In this document: piece by piece, positions 48,989 through 59,400 of the stretch
Layout of the letters: each line of letters opens with the position of its first letter
Numbering within the stretch: position 1 is the first letter of the stretch
NCBI RefSeq assembly: GCF_000963965.1
Contig: NZ_BAMX01000024.1
Span: forward strand, 62,001-126,000
Length of the DNA: 64,000 nt
Source of the DNA: Acetobacter orientalis
Lineage (GTDB): Bacteria; Pseudomonadota; Alphaproteobacteria; Acetobacterales; Acetobacteraceae
Reading direction: 5' to 3'
Notes under the pieces: model-generated
The model's database searches: none
The model's input: the letters and a program-made list of their open reading frames with translations, nothing else
What the model was told of the DNA's origin: nothing
Program-made: the position numbers and the translations under genes

Positions 48989-49765
48989 ATGGCAAAGCAG
49001 TTTTACGGGGTTGAGCTGTCCTCTCCGCTTATGTTGGGCACCGCGCAGTATCCATCGCCTGAAATTTTGAGTGAGGCCGTAACAGCGGCGCAACCCGGTG
49101 TGGTGACTGTCTCCCTACGCCGTGAATCTGCGGGTGAGCGGGCAGGGCAGGCGTTTTGGTCTCTTATTCGTAAATTAGGGGTGCCAGTTTTACCCAATAC
49201 CGCAGGCTGCCATACCGTGAAGGAAGCCGTAACCACCGCCCACATGGCGCGTGAAGTTTTTGGAACAGACTGGATTAAGCTGGAAGTAATAGGCGAGCTT
49301 GATACCTTGCAGCCAGATGTATTTGGGCTGGTAGAGGCTGCGCGTATTTTAAGCGAAGATGGGTTTAAGGTGTTTCCCTACACCACAGAAGACCTTGTGG
49401 TGGCTGAAAAACTGCTTGGTGCGGGGTGTGAGGTGCTTATGCCATGGGGTGCGCCTATTGGCTCTGGCAAAGGGTTAAATAACCTGTTTGGCCTGCGCGC
49501 CATGCGTGCCCATTTTGCTGATGTTCCTTTAGTGGTTGATGCTGGCATTGGTGTGCCGTCCCACGCCGCGCAGGCGCTGGAACTGGGGTATGATGCCGTG
49601 CTGATAAACACAGCCGTAGCCAAAGCCGGAGACCCTGCCTTAATGGCCCAAGCCTTTAAGTTTGCGGTAAAGGCCGGTGTGCTGGCCCGCGAAGCAGACC
49701 CCATGGAAGAGCGTGATATGGCTGTTCCCTCTACCCCGCTTATTGGAAAGGCCATGTTGGCATGA
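48989..49765 (+). CDS. thiG: Thiazole synthase
   Basis: A 258-residue TIM-barrel enzyme building the thiazole phosphate moiety of thiamine from dehydroglycine, deoxyxylulose phosphate and ThiS sulfur. [16 protein letters not shown] near the N-terminus, the Schiff-base lysine in [23 protein letters not shown] and [30 protein letters not shown] are diagnostic. Its stop overlaps thiE by ATGA. Confidence 0.96.
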   Translation: MAKQFYGVELSSPLMLGTAQYPSPEILSEAVTAAQPGVVTVSLRRESAGERAGQAFWSLIRKLGVPVLPNTAGCHTVKEAVTTAHMAREVFGTDWIKLEVIGELDTLQPDVFGLVEAARILSEDGFKVFPYTTEDLVVAEKLLGAGCEVLMPWGAPIGSGKGLNNLFGLRAMRAHFADVPLVVDAGIGVPSHAAQALELGYDAVLINTAVAKAGDPALMAQAFKFAVKAGVLAREADPMEERDMAVPSTPLIGKAMLA

Positions 49766-50370
49766 GCATTTTGCCGCAAAAAATTTACCCCATTGTGGAC
49801 ACTGCAAACTGGATAGACAGGCTGGGTGGGGCAGGGGCACGCTTTATTCAACTTAGGGTAAAAAATTTGGAAGGTGAGGCCCTGCTGGCTGAAATTAGGC
49901 AGGCCCATACTTACGCCAAAAAGCACGGGGTTTGCCTTGTGCTCAATGACTATTGGCAAATAGCCCTAGAGGAAGGGATAGATTATATTCATTTAGGGCA
50001 AGAAGACCTTGATACGGCAGATTTAAATGCCGTGCGTAAGGCGGGCATACGCTTTGGCCTAAGTACGCACTGCCATGAAGAGCTGGAACGCGCCCTGTCT
50101 TTTAAACCAGATTATGTGGCTCTTGGCCCTATCTGGCCCACGCGGTTAAAGAAAATGGCGTTTGGCCCACAAGGGGTTGAAAAACTAACCGAGTGGAAAA
50201 AGCTGATTGGCGCTATGCCCTTGGTTGCCATTGGCGGCGTTACGTTTGAACGCTTGCGGGCATGCTTAGAAGCCGGGGCAGACAGCGTTGCCGCCGTGTC
50301 TGACTTTACCCAGCATGCAGACCCAGAGGGGCAGGTTAAACGCTGGTTAGCAGAGGCTGAACGGGCTTAA
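49762..50370 (+). CDS. thiE: Thiamine-phosphate synthase
   Basis: A 202-residue enzyme coupling HMP-pyrophosphate with thiazole phosphate. [64 protein letters not shown] and VAIGGV are the expected barrel motifs. Last gene of the thi operon, translationally coupled to thiG; it ends 18 bases from the convergent recG with no visible terminator. Confidence 0.94.
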   Translation: MSILPQKIYPIVDTANWIDRLGGAGARFIQLRVKNLEGEALLAEIRQAHTYAKKHGVCLVLNDYWQIALEEGIDYIHLGQEDLDTADLNAVRKAGIRFGLSTHCHEELERALSFKPDYVALGPIWPTRLKKMAFGPQGVEKLTEWKKLIGAMPLVAIGGVTFERLRACLEAGADSVAAVSDFTQHADPEGQVKRWLAEAERA

Positions 50371-50388
50371 GGTCTAGCTGCATGGGCG

Positions 50389-52488
50389 TTAGCCGCCCGT
50401 GAAAATACGTGCGGCGTCTGTTTTGTTAAACAGTGTGAGCAACACTTCAGCACTGTCTGGCAAGGCTGGTGTTTTGGTTGGGGCTGTGTCGGGTAGTATA
50501 TGTTTGGCCTCTGCGTGGGCTGTGTTGAGGAGCAGGTCAACCAGTATTTCTGAGGCCATGCGGTAGTCTGGCAGGCCAGACTGGCGGCGGCCTGTTACAT
50601 CACCCCCACCACGGAGGCGAAAGTCTTCATCGGCTATTAAAAAACCATCTTCTGTTTCACGCAGGCAGCTTAGGCGGCGGCGGGCGGTTTGGCCCAAGGC
50701 GTCCTCATGCAGCATAAGGCAGTACGATGCCGCAGCCCCTCGGCCCACGCGGCCGCGTAATTGGTGGAGTTGGGCTAGGCCAAAGCGCTCGGCGTGCTCA
50801 ATAACCATAATGGTGGCGGTGGGTACATCGACCCCTACTTCAATAACGGTGGTGGCCACCAGCATACGGGTTTTGCCTTGGGCAAAGTCTTGCAAGGCTT
50901 CTTCCCGCACGGTGCTGTCTTGCTGGCCATGGGCAAGCCCGGCTATGGGGCCAAAATAACTTGTGAGTTCAGCATGGCGGGCTTCTGCTGCGGCTACGTC
51001 GAGTGCCTCGCTTTCTGACACAAGTGGGCATACCCAAAAAATTTGGGCCCCTTTGCTAAGGGCGCGGCTTAGGCCGCTGAGTACGTCATCTAGCGCGTTT
51101 AGGCTGTGCAAAGAGGTGCGTACAGGTTTGCGGCCTGCGGGTTTGCCTTCAAGCCTGCTGGTTTGCATATCACCAAAGCGGGTAAGCAGTAGGGTGCGGG
51201 GTATGGGGGTGGCGGTCATGACCAGCATGTCGGCCTCGTGCCCTTTTTCAACCAGGGCTAGGCGTTGTTCCACTCCGAAGCGGTGTTGTTCATCAATAAC
51301 CGCAAGGCCGAGGTCTGCAAATTGTACGCTGTCTTGCACCAGTGCGTGGGTGCCCACCACAAGAGGGGCAGAGCCATCTGCAATGGCCAGCAAGGCCTGC
51401 TTACGTGCTTTGCCTTTAACAGAGCTGGAAAGGTAGGCGACAGGCACGGGAGAGAGCCGCTCAAACGTTTTGGCATGCTGGCGGGCCAAAATTTCGGTTG
51501 GGGCCATAATGGCGGCTTGGGCACCGGCTTCTACCGCACGGAGCATGGCCAATAGGGCTACCAGTGTTTTGCCTGCCCCTACATCGCCTTGCAAAAGGCG
51601 GCTCATGCGGTGGGGGGCGGCCATGTCTTGTTCTATTTCACGCAAGGCTTTTTGTTGGCCGGGGGTGGGGGTGTGGCCAAAGGCCGCAATGGCTTGGCGT
51701 TGCAGGTGGCCATTGCCTACAAAGCGGCGGCCGGGGCGGCTGCTGGCTGCGCGTTGGGCTATGCGGGTGGCCATTTGGTCTGCCAATAATTCATCGCATG
51801 CAAGGCGGGCGTGGGCGCGGGTTTGGGTGCTGCGCCATGCATCACCTTGGTCGCTACCGGGTATGCGGTCTGGAAACTGTATGTGGTTGAGTGCAGTAAC
51901 AAAGTCTGGCCATTGGTGGCGCTCTAGTAATTTTTTGGGGTGCCATTCAGGCAGGCTTGTGGGGAGCAGGGCAAGGGCTGCTTGCATGGCCTGGCGCACT
52001 TGGCCCGCAAACAAGCCTGCGGTTAAAGGCCATATGGGGTCTAGTTTGGGAATACGCTCTGCCGAGCGGGCAGGTAACAGGTAGTCTGGGCTGGTCATGC
52101 TTAGCCGGTCATGAAAGCGCTCGACCTTGCCAGACACCACCAAGGCTTCACCCAATACCACTTGTTTGGCTTGCCATGGCGAGAAAAACGCAAGTTCAAG
52201 CGGGGCCGTGGTGTCATCTAGTGTAACGCGCCATGGTTGTCGGGTGCGGGGGGCAGGTGGGCGAATGTCTTGTACGGTGCCGGTTACGGTCGCAATAGTG
52301 TCTGGCCTGAGTTGCGCTAAAAGCGGGCTTGCGCGGCGGTCTATAATATTTTCTGGTAAGCAAAAAAGCAGGTCTATTACGCGGTTGCCCCCGGCAATTC
52401 TGGCCAAAAGTTTAGCGCGTGCGGTACTGATACCCGGCAGGCTCTCTAGCGGTGCAAGAAGCGGGGCAAGCTGAGAAAGGTCGAACAC
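50389..52488 (-). CDS. recG: ATP-dependent DNA helicase RecG
   Basis: A helicase of about 699 residues that remodels stalled replication forks. The N-terminal wedge/OB region begins LAPLLAPLESLPGISTARAKLL; Walker A is LLQGDVGAGKTLVALLAML, motif II IDEQHRFGVEQR, motif III VMTATPIPRTL, motif V/VI TTVIEVGVDVPTATIMVIEHAERFGLAQLHQLRGRVGRG and the TRG wedge follows. No ATG is suitable; GTG 52488 with GGTAGG just upstream fits the family start, while the frame is open to 52578. It diverges from sdhE-mfd. Confidence 0.93.
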   Translation of the reverse strand: MFDLSQLAPLLAPLESLPGISTARAKLLARIAGGNRVIDLLFCLPENIIDRRASPLLAQLRPDTIATVTGTVQDIRPPAPRTRQPWRVTLDDTTAPLELAFFSPWQAKQVVLGEALVVSGKVERFHDRLSMTSPDYLLPARSAERIPKLDPIWPLTAGLFAGQVRQAMQAALALLPTSLPEWHPKKLLERHQWPDFVTALNHIQFPDRIPGSDQGDAWRSTQTRAHARLACDELLADQMATRIAQRAASSRPGRRFVGNGHLQRQAIAAFGHTPTPGQQKALREIEQDMAAPHRMSRLLQGDVGAGKTLVALLAMLRAVEAGAQAAIMAPTEILARQHAKTFERLSPVPVAYLSSSVKGKARKQALLAIADGSAPLVVGTHALVQDSVQFADLGLAVIDEQHRFGVEQRLALVEKGHEADMLVMTATPIPRTLLLTRFGDMQTSRLEGKPAGRKPVRTSLHSLNALDDVLSGLSRALSKGAQIFWVCPLVSESEALDVAAAEARHAELTSYFGPIAGLAHGQQDSTVREEALQDFAQGKTRMLVATTVIEVGVDVPTATIMVIEHAERFGLAQLHQLRGRVGRGAAASYCLMLHEDALGQTARRRLSCLRETEDGFLIADEDFRLRGGGDVTGRRQSGLPDYRMASEILVDLLLNTAHAEAKHILPDTAPTKTPALPDSAEVLLTLFNKTDAARIFTGG

Positions 52489-52598
52489 TGCGCCTACCGA
52501 AGCGGTTGTGATGGAAAAGGGACTAGACACCGTTAAAACACAAGCCTCTGTTTGTCGGCTGACAGAAAGCGATCTCAAGGCTATAGGACACCAAGATC

Positions 52599-52910
52599 AT
52601 GCAAGACAATTCAAGCACCGTTATGACAGAAAATGACCCGCTTGCCGCACGCCGCCGCAGGCTTATTTTTCGTGCCAACCACCGTGGCACGTTTGAGACC
52701 GATATTCTGATAGGTGGCTTTGTAGAAGCCAATGTAGCCGCCATGACCGAGGCTGAACTGACTGATATGGAAGCCATATTGGAAATGCCAGACCCTGAAT
52801 TAACAGATTGGTTGTTTGGCCGCCTACCATTGCCAGAAGAAAAAGCTACCCCCATGTTACGCCGCATGGTTGATGCCAGCCGCGCAAAAGGAGCCGGGAA
52901 GACGGAATGA
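52599..52910 (+). CDS. sdhE: FAD assembly factor SdhE
   Basis: A 103-residue small protein of the SdhE/Sdh5 family that helps attach FAD covalently to succinate dehydrogenase. The family RGxxE motif is present in NHRGTFETD (residues 27-35), followed by LIGGFVEANVAAMTEAELTDMEAILEMPDPELTDWLFG. The first ATG 52599 is used; Met9 is an alternative. The ATGA overlap with mfd and the divergent recG form a standard alphaproteobacterial trio. Confidence 0.92.
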   Translation: MQDNSSTVMTENDPLAARRRRLIFRANHRGTFETDILIGGFVEANVAAMTEAELTDMEAILEMPDPELTDWLFGRLPLPEEKATPMLRRMVDASRAKGAGKTE

Positions 52911-55900
52911 CAGCAGAAACGAGTGTTGAGGGCCGTATTGTTCCGGTTTGGGGCGCGGTAGAAGGGTACGATGCCCTTTTGTTAGCCCGCCGTGCACGGG
53001 AGCATAACGGGCCGGTTCTGCATATTGCGCGTGACGATGCCTCTACCGCACGGTTAGCAGATTTTCTGGCTTATATGGCAGACGATGTGGAAACCCTGCG
53101 TTTTCCCGCATGGGACTGCCTGCCCTATGACCGCGTTTCTCCTAACCCTGCGTTAGTGGCAGAGCGTGTGGCAACGCTTACCCGCTTGCTTGAGCCAGCC
53201 AATGGCAAGCCCCGCCTTATTTTAACAACGGTTGCGGCCGTTGTGCAGCGCGTGTCACCCCGTGCCACGTTTGAGGGGCAGTCTATTACCGTTAAGCAGG
53301 GTGAAAGCCTTGATCAGGAATTACTGATCGAGCTTTTGGTGGCCAACGGTTACACCCGTACAGACACAGTGATGGAAGCGGGTGAGTTTGCCACCCGTGG
53401 TGGTATTTTTGACCTCTACCCGGCAGGGGCAGCAGAGCCAGTCAGGCTCGATCTGTTTGGGGATGAAGTTGAAAATATTCGTGCGTTTGACCCCGGCACC
53501 CAGCGTTCAACAGGTAAGTTGCAAGAGCTAACGCTGCGCCCGGTTTCTGAATTTTCGCTCGATAGTGAGAGTATTTCGCGCTTTCGGACTGGTTGGCGCG
53601 ATGTGTTTGGCCCTGGTGCAGCTCAAGATCCGCTTTATGAGCATGTGTCTGACGGGCGGCGCTACCCCGGTCTGGAGCATTGGCTGCCGCTTTTCCATAC
53701 GTCTTTGGAAACGCTCTTTGACTATATGCCCAAAGCGTCTATCTCGCTCGATTATCAGGCTGAAGATGTGCTCAAGGGCCGGTTGGAAATGATAGAAGAC
53801 CACTATCAGGCCCGCCGCCAGCCCGTGCGTGAGGGTGAAACACCCTACCGCGCGCTGCCACCACATTTGCTCTATCTGGACAAAAAAGGCTGGGATGCGG
53901 CCATGGGCCGCGTGCCAGTGGTTGCTTTTAGCCCGTTTGCCAAGCCCGATGGTGCCCAAGGCATGGATGTGGGCGGCAGGCCGGGCAAAATGTTTTCTAA
54001 ACTTGTGCCCAATGCCGAGCGTGAGCAGGTATTTAAGCTACTAGGCAACCAAGTGCAGGAGTGGGGCGATGTAAAGCGCCGCACTTACGTAACCGCATGG
54101 AGCCGTGGCTCCCGCGAGCGTATTGGCACATTGCTGCGCGAGCATGGCGTGGCCACCCAAAGTTACGAAAGCTGGAAAGAGGCACAAAAAGCCAAGCCCG
54201 GTACGGTAGCGCTTCTGACCATTGGGTTGGAACGTGGCTTTGTGGCGGAAAATCTGGCGTTTGTGTCTGAGCAGGATTTGCTGGGTGAACGTATTGGCCG
54301 CCCACCACGCCGCCGCCGCCGGGCTGATGAACTGATTGCCGAAGCCGGAGAAATTACCGCCGGCGACCTGGTGGTGCACCAAGATTACGGTATTGGCCGC
54401 TATGATGGGTTAGAGACGGTAAGCGTAGGCGTTGCCCCGCACGACTGTTTACGCCTGCTCTATGATGGCAACGAAAAGCTGTACCTACCTGTTGAGAACA
54501 TTGAGCTGTTAAGCCGCTTTGGCTCTGACCAAGCTGGTGTACCGCTTGATAAGCTGGGTGGTGTTGCGTGGCAGGGCCGTAAAGCCCGCATGAAGCAGCG
54601 CATACGGGATATGGCGTCTGACCTTATTCGCACGGCTGCGGCCCGTGCGTTGAAGGAGGCCCCCGTATTAGCCCCGGCCGAAGGTATGTGGGACGAGTTT
54701 TGTGCGCGTTTCCCGTTTGTGGAAACAGATGACCAAGCCCGTGCCATTGCCGATGTGCTGGAAGATATGGGTTCAGGCCGCCCCATGGACAGGCTTGTGT
54801 GTGGGGATGTGGGCTTTGGCAAAACCGAGGTTGCCCTACGGGCGGCCTTTGTAGCTGCCATGTCTGGTGGGCAGGTGGCTGTTGTGGTGCCCACCACATT
54901 GTTGGCCCGCCAGCATTACCGCACCTTCTCTGCGCGGTTTGAAGGCTTTCCGCTTAAAGTGGCACAGCTTTCGCGCATGGTAACGGGCAAAGAGGCCACG
55001 GCTGTGCGGAAAGGGCTCAGTGATGGCTCTATTAATGTGGTAATAGGTACGCACGCACTGCTGGCTAAAACGGTACAGTTTGCCAACCTTGAATTGCTGA
55101 TTATTGACGAAGAACAGCATTTTGGTGTTGGGCACAAAGAAAAGCTGAAAGCCCTGCGTGATGATGTGCACGTGCTCACCCTTTCAGCTACGCCGCTCCC
55201 CCGCACTTTGCAGCTTTCGTTGTCTGGCGTACGGGAAATGAGCCTTATTGCCACCCCGCCCACAGACAGGCTGGCAGTGCGCACCTTTATTATGCCCTTT
55301 GATAGCGTGGTAATACGCGAAGCCATTCAGCGTGAGCGCTTTAGAGGTGGGCAGATTTTCTGTGTGGCTCCACGCATTGAAGACCTTGACCGTTTGGCAG
55401 AGCGCCTAAGCACCATTGTGCCAGATGCCAAGCTGGTGCAGGCCCATGGCCGCTTAAGCCCCACTGAGCTTGAGCGGGTTATGACTGAGTTTTCTGATGG
55501 TAAATACGATATTCTGCTTTCTACCAATATTGTAGAAAGCGGGTTGGATATGCCTGCGGTAAACACGCTTATTATACACCGGGCAGATATGTTTGGCCTT
55601 GGGCAGTTGTACCAGTTGCGTGGGCGCGTTGGGCGCGGCAAGCAGCGGGGGTATGCGTACCTTACGTGGCCGCAAACGCATGTGCTTTCGGCTTCTTCGC
55701 AAAAGCGGCTTGAGGTTATGCAAACGCTCGATACGTTGGGGGCAGGCTTTACGCTGGCTTCGCACGATCTTGACCTGCGTGGGGCCGGTAATTTGTTGGG
55801 CGACCAACAGTCTGGCCATGTGCGTGAGGTTGGTATTGAGCTGTACCAGCAAATGCTGGAAGACGCCGTGGCAGACCTGCGGGCCGATGCCAGCCGGAGG

Positions 55901-56377
55901 CGCGCAGAAGATAGAGACTGGACACCCAACATTATTGTGGGCCTGCCAGTGCTTATACCGGTTGACTATGTACCAGACCTGCCTGTGCGTTTGGGGCTAT
56001 ACCGCCGTATTAGCGGCATAGCCTCTGATGCCGAGCTAGAAGCTATGGAAGCCGAGCTGGTAGACCGCTTTGGCCCCGTGCCTGAAGAGGTGAAAAACCT
56101 GCTGGATATTGTGGATTTAAAGCGCCTGTGCCGCCAAGCCGGGGTAGAGCGGTTGGAGGCCGGGCCAAAAGGTATGGTGCTTCAGTTTAGGCACAATAGT
56201 TTCCGTAACCCGCAAGGCTTGGTGCAATGGATGGCCCGTTGGAAAGATGGCACTGTGCGCCTGCGTACCGACCACAAAATGGCCGTAGTGCGAGAGCTTA
56301 CAAATGTGCAGCGTATTGACCTGGCAAGGCGTGTTTTGCGCGACCTTGCAAAACTGGCGCAAAAGGTACCCGCTTAG
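52907..56377 (+). CDS. mfd: Transcription-repair coupling factor
   Basis: A 1,156-residue translocase that removes stalled RNA polymerase and recruits UvrA. An N-terminal UvrB-homology region (FPAWDCLPYDRVSPNPALVAERV, GEFATRGGIFDLYPAGAAEPVRLDLFGDE) is followed by the RNA-polymerase-interacting domain (DLVVHQDYGIGRYDGLET), the helicase core (Walker A CGDVGFGKTEVALRAAF, DEEQHFGVGHKEKL, SATPLPRTL, SGLDMPAVNTLIIHRADMFGLGQLYQLRGRVGRG) and a C-terminal TRCF domain. Coupled to sdhE by ATGA. uvrC, a downstream partner, is at 31.3 kb. Confidence 0.97.
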   Translation: MTAETSVEGRIVPVWGAVEGYDALLLARRAREHNGPVLHIARDDASTARLADFLAYMADDVETLRFPAWDCLPYDRVSPNPALVAERVATLTRLLEPANGKPRLILTTVAAVVQRVSPRATFEGQSITVKQGESLDQELLIELLVANGYTRTDTVMEAGEFATRGGIFDLYPAGAAEPVRLDLFGDEVENIRAFDPGTQRSTGKLQELTLRPVSEFSLDSESISRFRTGWRDVFGPGAAQDPLYEHVSDGRRYPGLEHWLPLFHTSLETLFDYMPKASISLDYQAEDVLKGRLEMIEDHYQARRQPVREGETPYRALPPHLLYLDKKGWDAAMGRVPVVAFSPFAKPDGAQGMDVGGRPGKMFSKLVPNAEREQVFKLLGNQVQEWGDVKRRTYVTAWSRGSRERIGTLLREHGVATQSYESWKEAQKAKPGTVALLTIGLERGFVAENLAFVSEQDLLGERIGRPPRRRRRADELIAEAGEITAGDLVVHQDYGIGRYDGLETVSVGVAPHDCLRLLYDGNEKLYLPVENIELLSRFGSDQAGVPLDKLGGVAWQGRKARMKQRIRDMASDLIRTAAARALKEAPVLAPAEGMWDEFCARFPFVETDDQARAIADVLEDMGSGRPMDRLVCGDVGFGKTEVALRAAFVAAMSGGQVAVVVPTTLLARQHYRTFSARFEGFPLKVAQLSRMVTGKEATAVRKGLSDGSINVVIGTHALLAKTVQFANLELLIIDEEQHFGVGHKEKLKALRDDVHVLTLSATPLPRTLQLSLSGVREMSLIATPPTDRLAVRTFIMPFDSVVIREAIQRERFRGGQIFCVAPRIEDLDRLAERLSTIVPDAKLVQAHGRLSPTELERVMTEFSDGKYDILLSTNIVESGLDMPAVNTLIIHRADMFGLGQLYQLRGRVGRGKQRGYAYLTWPQTHVLSASSQKRLEVMQTLDTLGAGFTLASHDLDLRGAGNLLGDQQSGHVREVGIELYQQMLEDAVADLRADASRRRAEDRDWTPNIIVGLPVLIPVDYVPDLPVRLGLYRRISGIASDAELEAMEAELVDRFGPVPEEVKNLLDIVDLKRLCRQAGVERLEAGPKGMVLQFRHNSFRNPQGLVQWMARWKDGTVRLRTDHKMAVVRELTNVQRIDLARRVLRDLAKLAQKVPA

Positions 56378-56429
56378 TTAATGCGTGCTATGCTTGGGAA
56401 TATAGGCTTTTCAGTCACTTAGAAATTGT

Positions 56430-56435
56430 TTGACA
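56430..56435 (+). promoter_or_regulatory. Possible -35 element of the helicase-PLD gene
   Basis: A perfect TTGACA in the 99-base gap after mfd. A good -10 at the normal 16-18 spacing is not seen (TATTCT is too close, TACATT too far), so the promoter is tentative. Confidence 0.3.
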
Positions 56436-56476
56436 GAGTTGCTCCGCTATTCTGTGCTGTACATTACAGTTTGTTG

Positions 56477-59400
56477 ATGCGGAGAAAATGTGTGGGCGTA
56501 GTGGCTGCCGGGGCAAGCTCTCGGGATATTCTGGATTACTGGCGTATTTCGCTTATTGACAGCACGCAGTCTGCGCCAGATGCAACGGCTGCAAATGTTG
56601 ATGTAGAGCCGCAAGAAATTGAAAACGGGCACTTGCCAGCACAGGCAATTGCCCGCCTTTTTGCGCTTAAAGCCGCTATGGCCACAGATCAGGATGATGA
56701 GTCTGATGATGTTGTGGCTAATGTTGCCCTCAGAACATTTATTCCTGAACATTTGCACACAGCGGCTCATACACGCAGCAAACCAACCTGCGCTTTAGGC
56801 TGTACGGTACGTGTGACACCCAAAGGCGTTATTACGCCGTATGCGTCTCAAACAGCGCCGCTTATACCACGCTCTCTTTTAGCGCCCTCTGGGCAGATGC
56901 AGACAATTGGGCAGGTAGCAGCGGTTGACCGCTACCTAGAGCAAAACCCGTTTAACTGCACCACATGGGAGCAACTGCTTATCTGGTCTGACCAGTTTTG
57001 GCAGAGCATTACCCAAAACCGCCAATTACCCGGCACTGTTTTGGCTGAGTACTTTACATTTACGCCAACCCCGCCCCCAGTGGGGCAGAACACTATTGTT
57101 AACCTTAAACAATTTTATGACTTTGCCCTTGAAGAGGTAAGTGCTGTTGAAACGCCGCTTTTAAAAGGCTTTTTACACGGCTGCCCCATAGCCCCCACAG
57201 TGCAACCAGAGCAGAGGTTGGCGCAGCTTGGTGCAGTAAGAGGCACCATGAACCCCAAGTTTGGGTTGTCGGCCTCGCAATCAGATACAATGGCCGCGTT
57301 TTCCATGCTGGGGCATGGGCAAATTTTAGCGGTTAATGGCCCACCCGGCACGGGTAAAACAACCCTGCTGCAAAGCGTAATTGCAACCGAGCTGGTACGC
57401 CGTGCCATAGCGGGGGGTGAGCCTGCGGTTATTGTTGGCTCTTCCACCAATAATCAGGCCGTGGTGAATATTATAGATGCCATGACCGAGGCCTTGGCCG
57501 CCGCTGGCACCGCCGCGTGGGAGCAACGCTGGTTACCTGATGTAGAGAGCTTAGGGCTATATTTTCCCTCTGGTGGGTATAAGCCCAAAGAAGGCCGCCA
57601 GCCGTTTATTGCCAAAGATGGGCGCCTTTTGGGCACTGAGCACTGGCAGGGGTTTCCGGCTGAGCGGGAGCGAGACCCAGACTACTACTGGCGGGCTCAT
57701 GCTGCGTGGCTGGAGCAGTTTAGGCTGGTTTACCAAAGCCATGCCGCAGCAAATGTAAGCGATGCGGTTGAGGTTATACAGTGCGATATTAAAGCACTTT
57801 CTGCGCGTTGTGCTGCTTTGGCGCAGGCCTTTAGTGTTGCACGGCAGAGCATTATGCAGCATGGCGGCACACGAGTACTTGCGCAGCGTAAAAAGGAATG
57901 CCGTACACAAATTGATACGCTGACACAGCAGATTGCAGAGACGACAGAGCAAAAAACGCTTGCCCAGCAGCAGTTGAGTGCACTTTCGTACAGTTATAGC
58001 CAGAAAGCTGGAGCTTACGAGGCCACTTTGGCCCCTTTACTGGCAAGCGTACAAGACGCTGAGGCCAAACTGAAAAACGCCAAAGGCACAGAAGCCCGTA
58101 TTTTGGCCGGGCTGCCTGAGAGTGGTTTTTTGGCAGCCTTTGGTGCAGCGAAAAAATGGAAAAATTTAGAAATTCTGGTTTCTGAAACCGAATTTGCAGA
58201 CCATTTTTTACCTTTGGTGCGTGAACATTCAAAAGACGCCCAAGCCTGGCAAAATGCCGCAGCAAGCCTAACTGCGCATTGGGCGTTGGAAGAAGAGCAA
58301 CGTATCAACCGCTATACTTTGGCTAAAGCTAACCCTCCGGCTGAGATTGCGGCCCTTGTTGCGCAAAAAGATGCAGCGCAAAAGGCGTATGAGGCATTGA
58401 ACCAAAAGGTTTTGCAGGCTGAGCAGGCCCGTGTGCAGGCTACCAAAACCCTACAAAGCAGCGCACAGGCAGAGCATTTTTTAGCGCAGCTTGTGGCCCA
58501 GCTAGAGCAAATTTCTAGCCAGTATGGCTTGGGGGCAGACACACCAGATAAACCACCGGCGTGGCACCTGCCGGGGTGGGAGGAAACAACCGCCAGCCTT
58601 GATGACCTGCTGGATAAAACCCTGCGTTACGAGATGTTTCAAAAAGCCTTGCGTTATTGGGAAGGGCGCTGGCTGAACGAGGTGGAAACCCTACACCGCG
58701 CCATGGCGGGGGAAGAGGGTGTTGCCTATAAGTTTAATACAGGCCGCGTAGGTATGGAGACCATGTACCGCCGCTGGTGCATGCTAACCCCGTGCCTGAT
58801 TATGACCACGGCCCGTTTGCCACGTATGATGAAATATTACCAAGGCAGAGAGCAGTACCACGCAGACTTTATTGACCTACTTATTATTGACGAAGCAGGC
58901 CAGATACCGCCTTACCAAGCGGCTCCGGCATTTTCTTTTGCGCGTAAAGCCATTGTTGTGGGTGATGTCTTTCAGTTAGCACCCGTTGTGACCTTGGGTG
59001 GCGAGACCGATAAAGGCAATGCGCACTCTGCCGGTGTGTACGCAGCATTTTGGCAAGAAGAAGAGGCCGTAAACCCCAGAGTGGTGACTGGTTTGGGTGA
59101 CGGGCGGCAAACGCCTGGGTCTGTTATGGGTGTTGTGCAGTCTGCCACGGCGTGGTCATCGGTTGGGGCAGATGTGCCGGGTATGTTTTTGTCGGAACAT
59201 AGGCGGTGCCGCAAAGACATTATCCAAATTTCGAATGACTTAATTTATAAGGGTAAGCTCCAGCCCTTACGGCCAGAGCCTGCTATTGCGCCGCCGCTGC
59301 CTGCTTTGGGGTGGGCGCATGTGCGGGGTGAGTGCATACGCCACAATGGGAGTAGCTGTAATTTAAAAGAAGCTGATGCCATTGCAGAGTGGATAGCCAG

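Noticed and set aside
56426-56476. Upstream extension of the helicase-PLD gene from TTG 56426
   Set aside because: TTG start without a ribosome-binding site, overlapping the TTGACA element; ATG 56477 or GTG 56492 are better.
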